From an uncultured Bacteroides sp. (lineage in GTDB: Bacteria > Bacteroidota > Bacteroidia > Bacteroidales > Bacteroidaceae): 64,000 nucleotides of DNA. This document shows positions 60,839-64,000 of the stretch, in pieces (positions within the stretch are counted from its first letter, which is position 1; every line of letters starts with the position of its first letter). The notes under the pieces were generated by a model. That model did no database searches and was not told the origin of the DNA. It worked only from the letters and a program-made list of their open reading frames with translations. The position numbers were made by a program, and so were the translations under genes. Location of the stretch: positions 1 through 64,000 of the forward strand of contig CASENM010000016.1 of the NCBI GenBank assembly GCA_949289295.1, read 5' to 3'.

Positions 60839-62098
60839 TTATCTTCTTCGTCCGCCGCCTCCGCCCGACGAACGTCCTCCGCTTCTGCTTCCGCCACCCG
60901 TCGAGCCCCGGTTGAAACTGCTTCCGCTGCTCCGGTTGAAGCTCCCGGAGCGAGAGTTCTGGTAGCTGCTCCGTGTGTTCGAGTTATAGCTGTTGCTCCG
61001 GTTGCCGTAATTGACGCTTCGGCGCGTGCTGCTCGGACGGTTATAGGTGGAACCGCTGCGGTCTGCCCCTCTGCTCGGGCGGGTATATACCCCCTGTGTG
61101 CGTGAGTTTGTACGTGTCCCCGTAGTCCCTTCTCCGCGTATAGCTGTTCTTCCTGGGCGGACAGACTGGGTTGTGCCCCGTGTGCCCGAACTTTCCACAA
61201 CGCGTCCTATCGATGAACGTCTTACGGACGATGCTCCCCGGTTTCCTGCTGCAACTCCCGACTGGTTGCGGTAGCCTGACGGTGAGTTCGGACGGCGTGT
61301 GACGGAGCTTCCTGCTGTGTGGTAACGTCCCGGGCGCAAATCAGTATGTCCCGGACGATGCCATCCTCCCCACGCATAGTGAGGGTGTCCCCAATAGCCT
61401 CCGTACCATCCGCCCCAGTAGCCGGCATACCATCCTCCGTACCAACCGCCCCAGTAGCTTCCGTACCAATAGGGTGAATGCCAGCCATAATACCATGGGG
61501 AATACCATCTCCAGCTCCAGCGCGGACCAGCGATTCCCCAGTTCCACCGCCAGTCCCACCATAGCGGGTTGGTGTAGGTGGGGAATACGTATGCATAAAG
61601 TCCGTCATCATATACGTTCCAGTCCCATGACGGGAATACGCCATACACCACATCCCAATAGAGCGGACTGCTGATAGGTATGGCGTATGCCGGACTGCGG
61701 AAACGGACGATGCGCATGGCATATTCATAGTCGCTCTGTGACCCTTCGAAACCGTTTACCCATTCTCCGCGTTCGCTTACAGGTTTCTCCTCTATGTAGA
61801 GTGTGTCATTCTGCATGGTAAATGTGTTGTCGCGCGACGTGTAACGCCGGTTGTATTCGTCGATGTCGCGTGTCTTGCCGGAAGCGTCTTTCACCACTAC
61901 AGAAGTCGGTGCAATGGATGACGGGGAAGCCTGCGTCTGTTTCTGCACTGTTGCCGTCTTCCCGGTCTGAATCTTCACCTCTTTCTTCTCCTCCGTCTGT
62001 TTCTTCGGGATGAAATAGAGGTCGTCGTTGCTTTGGGCCGTCATCAGCCATGGGAGTCCGGCCAGCAGTAACGAGGCAAATATTCTACTTTTTGTCAT
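60839..62098 (-). CDS. Exported Trp/Tyr/Gly-rich and Arg/Ser/Gly-rich low-complexity protein
   Basis: 419 aa. Signal peptide (1-21, ending LMTAQ). Residues 25-170 are an ordinary-looking domain. About 170-250 are extremely rich in Trp, Tyr and Gly with repeated YWGGWYGGYWG-like runs (for example GSYWGGWYGGWYAGYWGGWY). About 250-419 are Arg/Ser/Gly/Asn-rich and basic, ending SGGRSSGGGGGRRR. This split aromatic-then-cationic layout suggests an extracytoplasmic matrix or polymer-binding protein that may phase-separate or bind polyanions. No family recognised. It is upstream of the FadL-like gene. Confidence 0.75.
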   Translation of the reverse strand: MTKSRIFASLLLAGLPWLMTAQSNDDLYFIPKKQTEEKKEVKIQTGKTATVQKQTQASPSSIAPTSVVVKDASGKTRDIDEYNRRYTSRDNTFTMQNDTLYIEEKPVSERGEWVNGFEGSQSDYEYAMRIVRFRSPAYAIPISSPLYWDVVYGVFPSWDWNVYDDGLYAYVFPTYTNPLWWDWRWNWGIAGPRWSWRWYSPWYYGWHSPYWYGSYWGGWYGGWYAGYWGGWYGGYWGHPHYAWGGWHRPGHTDLRPGRYHTAGSSVTRRPNSPSGYRNQSGVAAGNRGASSVRRSSIGRVVESSGTRGTTQSVRPGRTAIRGEGTTGTRTNSRTQGVYTRPSRGADRSGSTYNRPSSTRRSVNYGNRSNSYNSNTRSSYQNSRSGSFNRSSGSSFNRGSTGGGSRSGGRSSGGGGGRRR

Positions 62099-62138
62099 AT
62101 CTCATTTTGTTTTAAGAGTTTACCTTTTTATTCTGTTA

Positions 62139-62146
62139 CAAATTTA
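62139..62146 (-). promoter_or_regulatory. Putative -7 box for the Trp/Gly-rich/FadL-like genes
   Basis: CAAATTTA on the plus strand reads TAAATTTG on the minus strand, an exact match about 40 nt before the ATG at 62098. CTTG at 62168-62165 could be a weak -33 (18-nt spacer). Confidence 0.5.
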
Positions 62147-62170
62147 GGAAGTATTTCGAAGTCTGCAAGC

Positions 62171-62200
62171 AGGAAATCCCTATTTTCATGTAGGGATTTC
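62171..62200. promoter_or_regulatory. 10-bp perfect inverted repeat between divergent promoters (possible operator)
   Basis: GGAAATCCCT (62171-62180) and AGGGATTTCC (62191-62200) are perfect arms with a 10-nt spacer. They lie between the minus-strand -7 at 62139-62146 and the prmA -7 at 62211-62218, where a repressor could cover both. The same arms could also form an RNA hairpin. Confidence 0.5.
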
Positions 62201-62210
62201 CCTAAAAGCC

Positions 62211-62218
62211 GTATCTTT
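62211..62218 (+). promoter_or_regulatory. Putative -7 box for prmA
   Basis: TATCTTTG, an exact TAnnTTTG match 39 nt before the prmA ATG at 62258. Confidence 0.55.
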
Positions 62219-62257
62219 GCAGACGGGCAAATGATAATTTGATTTAAATTCTTGTTT

Positions 62258-63109
62258 ATGAAATATTTTGAAGTGACCTTTATCGTACAGCCTTGTAGCG
62301 AAACGGCTACAGACGTGTTGTCTGCGCTGACTGCCGACATCGGATTTGAAAGTTTTGTGGAATGTGAGGGCGGGATGAAAGCCTATGTCCAGCAGCCGCT
62401 GTTTGACGAGACCGCACTCGGACAGGTGCTTGCCGGTTTTCCGATGCCTGATGTGAAGATTTCATACACGATTGCCGAACCCGAAGACAAGGACTGGAAT
62501 GAAGAGTGGGAGAAGAATTTTTTCCAGCCTATCGTCATCGGCGACCGTTGTGTCATCCACAGTACGTTCCACAAGGATTATCCGAAAGCGGAATACGACA
62601 TTGTAATCAATCCGCAGATGGCGTTCGGTACGGGACATCATGAAACTACCAGCTCCATTCTGGCCGAACTGCTTGAGGCTGACCTCAGAGGGAAGTCGGT
62701 GCTCGATATGGGGTGCGGCACATCCATTCTGGCTATTCTGGCCAGCATGAGGGGAGCCGGCCAGGTGACAGCTATAGACATTGACGACTGGTGTGTGAAC
62801 AATTCCCGTGACAACATTGCGCTGAATCATATTTCGAACATAACGGTGGAGTTGGGAGATGCTTCGTTGCTGGAAGGCAGGAAACCTTTTGACGTGATTA
62901 TCGCCAACATCAATCGTAATATTCTGCTCCGGGACATGCCCGCTTATGCGGCCTGTATGCATCCCGGTTCGGAGATTTATATGAGCGGGTTCTATATGGA
63001 AGACATTCCCGCCATCCGCGAAAAGGGGGAAAGTCTCGGTATGGAGTTTGTCCACTTCCGGGAGAAGCATAATTGGGCGGCGGTGAAACTGATCATGAAG
63101 CAGGCCTGA
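62258..63109 (+). CDS. prmA: Ribosomal protein L11 methyltransferase
   Basis: 283 aa from the ATG at 62258. An N-terminal substrate-recognition domain (1-100) precedes a SAM-binding Rossmann fold with VLDMGCGTSILAILAS, a TAIDIDDWCVNNS acidic loop and the NINRNILL catalytic-loop motif. It trimethylates lysines and the N-terminus of ribosomal protein L11. The FGTGHHETT motif near residue 125 is typical of PrmA. A palindromic repeat copy follows its stop by 3 nt. Confidence 0.95.
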   Translation: MKYFEVTFIVQPCSETATDVLSALTADIGFESFVECEGGMKAYVQQPLFDETALGQVLAGFPMPDVKISYTIAEPEDKDWNEEWEKNFFQPIVIGDRCVIHSTFHKDYPKAEYDIVINPQMAFGTGHHETTSSILAELLEADLRGKSVLDMGCGTSILAILASMRGAGQVTAIDIDDWCVNNSRDNIALNHISNITVELGDASLLEGRKPFDVIIANINRNILLRDMPAYAACMHPGSEIYMSGFYMEDIPAIREKGESLGMEFVHFREKHNWAAVKLIMKQA

Positions 63110-63112
63110 TGG

Positions 63113-63173
63113 AAAACGCTTCGGCGTTTTGCCTGAAACGTCCCGGCGTTTTGTGTAAAACGCCGAAGCGTTT
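63113..63173. repeat. Three-hairpin palindromic repeat, copy 2 (inverted)
   Basis: AAAACGCTTCGGCGTTTT (63113-63130) faces AAAACGCCGAAGCGTTT (63157-63173). The centre AACGTCCCGGCGTT is the reverse complement of the copy 1 centre, so the whole element is inverted relative to 29412-29473. It lies 3 nt after the prmA stop. Confidence 0.8.
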
Positions 63174-63297
63174 CAAATTGCCGGGAGTGTGGGCTTATAT
63201 TTTGCAAAATATCACGGACGGCAATAAAATAATCAGGCCAGAACAGGTGGATGTTTCCTTTTCTCCGTATATTTGCGATGATTAAATAAGGTAGCGG

Positions 63298-64000
63298 ATG
63301 AGAACAGTTGTTGTGTATAAGTTTTGGACGGCATATTTTGTCCTGGCACTTGCCCTTCAGCTTTTTGCCGGCACCTTTCCCATGGAATTCTTTGCCTTTC
63401 CGGTTAATGCAGCCTTCTTGCTGTTCGGGACGGTGGCCATGTGGGTCGTTGTCTGCAATGAAAAGTCGGGGTCGCGGTTTTCGCGTGTGCTTGGTGCGCC
63501 GGCTACCACCTTCATACTTCTGGGTGTATTTACGGCTACCTGTCTGGTTGCCGGTCTTACAGAATATCTCCGGACGGATTCGTGGTGGTTCTTTATGATG
63601 TTGTCGGCATTGTCGGGCAATTTGTTGTTCACGATATTCCGTGGATTGCGCCGTCCGCGCCGTCATCGTCTGCGTTTCGCCCTTACCCATATCGGCCTTT
63701 TCGTGGCATTGGCGGGAGGCTTTGCCGGTGCGCCGGACACACACGAGTGGCGTTTCATGGCCCGGCCGGGCGAAACGGTGGACAAAGCTTTTGATGCATC
63801 GGGCAGGGCTGTAAGCCTGGAGCACGAACTGCAGCTGGTGCGTTTTGATATAGAACGTGACGATAACGGCTTGCCGCTGGATTACGAGGCTTGGGTCAAC
63901 GTGGAGGACAAATCCTCCGTTGTCCGTGTAAACCATCCGTACCGTCTGTCATGGTGCGACGATTTGTATTTGTACGGGTGTGGAGATGCGGAATGCCGCT
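63298..64000 (+). CDS. ResB-like cytochrome c biogenesis protein, N-terminal part
   Basis: An open frame from the ATG at 63298 to the right edge (234 codons visible). It opens with a membrane helix (FWTAYFVLALALQLFAGTF), then more helices (FAFPVNAAFLLFGTVAMWVV, TTFILLGVFTATCLVAGL, LTHIGLFVALAGGFAGAP), then a periplasmic strand segment with ELQLVRFDIERDDNGLPLDY and RVNHPYRLSW. This matches the N-terminal side of ResB-type (often CcsA-fused) heme lyase proteins in Bacteroidetes, where residues after the fourth helix form the soluble ResB domain. The C-terminal part, needed for confirmation, is outside the window. Confidence 0.6.
   Translation, partial: MRTVVVYKFWTAYFVLALALQLFAGTFPMEFFAFPVNAAFLLFGTVAMWVVVCNEKSGSRFSRVLGAPATTFILLGVFTATCLVAGLTEYLRTDSWWFFMMLSALSGNLLFTIFRGLRRPRRHRLRFALTHIGLFVALAGGFAGAPDTHEWRFMARPGETVDKAFDASGRAVSLEHELQLVRFDIERDDNGLPLDYEAWVNVEDKSSVVRVNHPYRLSWCDDLYLYGCGDAECR

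Noticed and set aside
29412-63173. CRISPR array from the repeated AAACGC palindromes
   Set aside because: There are only two copies, 33 kb apart and inverted, with no spacers or cas genes.
1-64000. tRNA, rRNA or riboswitch genes
   Set aside because: No cloverleaf-like set with a conserved T-arm, rRNA segment or recognisable riboswitch core was found by reading both strands; a covariance-model search would be decisive.

Overview
The window looks like a chromosomal segment of a gut-type Bacteroidales bacterium (Bacteroides/Phocaeicola-like). Signs of this are repeated TAnnTTTG '-7' promoter boxes (the Bacteroidetes primary sigma factor consensus), the lipidated TamA homologue TamL, a zinc-finger-less DksA/TraR-like protein, DUF4296 and DUF5686 proteins, a fimbrillin-type lipoprotein, a PPi-dependent phosphofructokinase and a VorB-type 2-oxoacid:ferredoxin oxidoreductase. 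No rRNA, tRNA, CRISPR array, complete insertion sequence or prophage was seen. The first gene enters from the left edge and the last runs off the right edge.

Layout. 0-13 kb is mostly core: the end of an Rpn-type nuclease gene, a tiny membrane ORF with its terminator, ileS, a dksA-like gene, lspA, a DUF4296 lipoprotein, a SpoU-type RNA methyltransferase facing tamL, pfp and a membrane-anchored GH25 muramidase. 13-17.6 kb: clpB (minus), then an unrecognised gene and a LysR regulator (plus) behind a good Bacteroidetes promoter. 17.8-24 kb is an accessory surface locus (minus) with a 1471-aa repeat lipoprotein and a fimbrillin lipoprotein fused to a degenerate PI-PLC-like domain. 24-29.3 kb is a minus-strand cell-wall operon: a glycosyltransferase-HIT fusion, a SpoIID/LytB protein and an AmpG-like permease. 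29.5-36 kb: rlmN, pdxA, then a compact operon of nucleotidyltransferase, ATP-grasp, CDP-alcohol phosphotransferase, flippase-like protein and HAD hydrolase that reads as polar head-group synthesis. 36-39.3 kb: a FucP-like sugar symporter and a convergent exported GH65.

40.1-50.1 kb is the most distinctive region. One plus-strand operon holds a ceramide-synthase-like (YghO/bCerS) N-acyltransferase, a ketosynthase, an ACP, two hotdog dehydratase homologues with split active sites, a CrtI/RetSat-like flavoprotein, a FabG reductase, a YbgC-like thioesterase, a second CDP-alcohol phosphotransferase and a DUF5686 outer-membrane protein. It looks like a small type II acyl-assembly line tied to lipid assembly and is the best candidate for an undescribed pathway. 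50-64 kb returns to core-like functions: an Fsr-like exporter, the vor operon, a putative porin with a solute-binding protein and a Gfo/Idh/MocA oxidoreductase, a FadL-like barrel, a Trp/Tyr/Gly-rich exported protein, prmA and the start of a ResB-like cytochrome c biogenesis gene.

Non-coding structure is rich: at least five kinds of inverted repeat sit between genes. They include two inverted copies of a three-hairpin element (29.4 and 63.1 kb), a MITE-like element whose flanking TTA doubles as a stop codon (58.9 kb), and several hairpins between converging genes.
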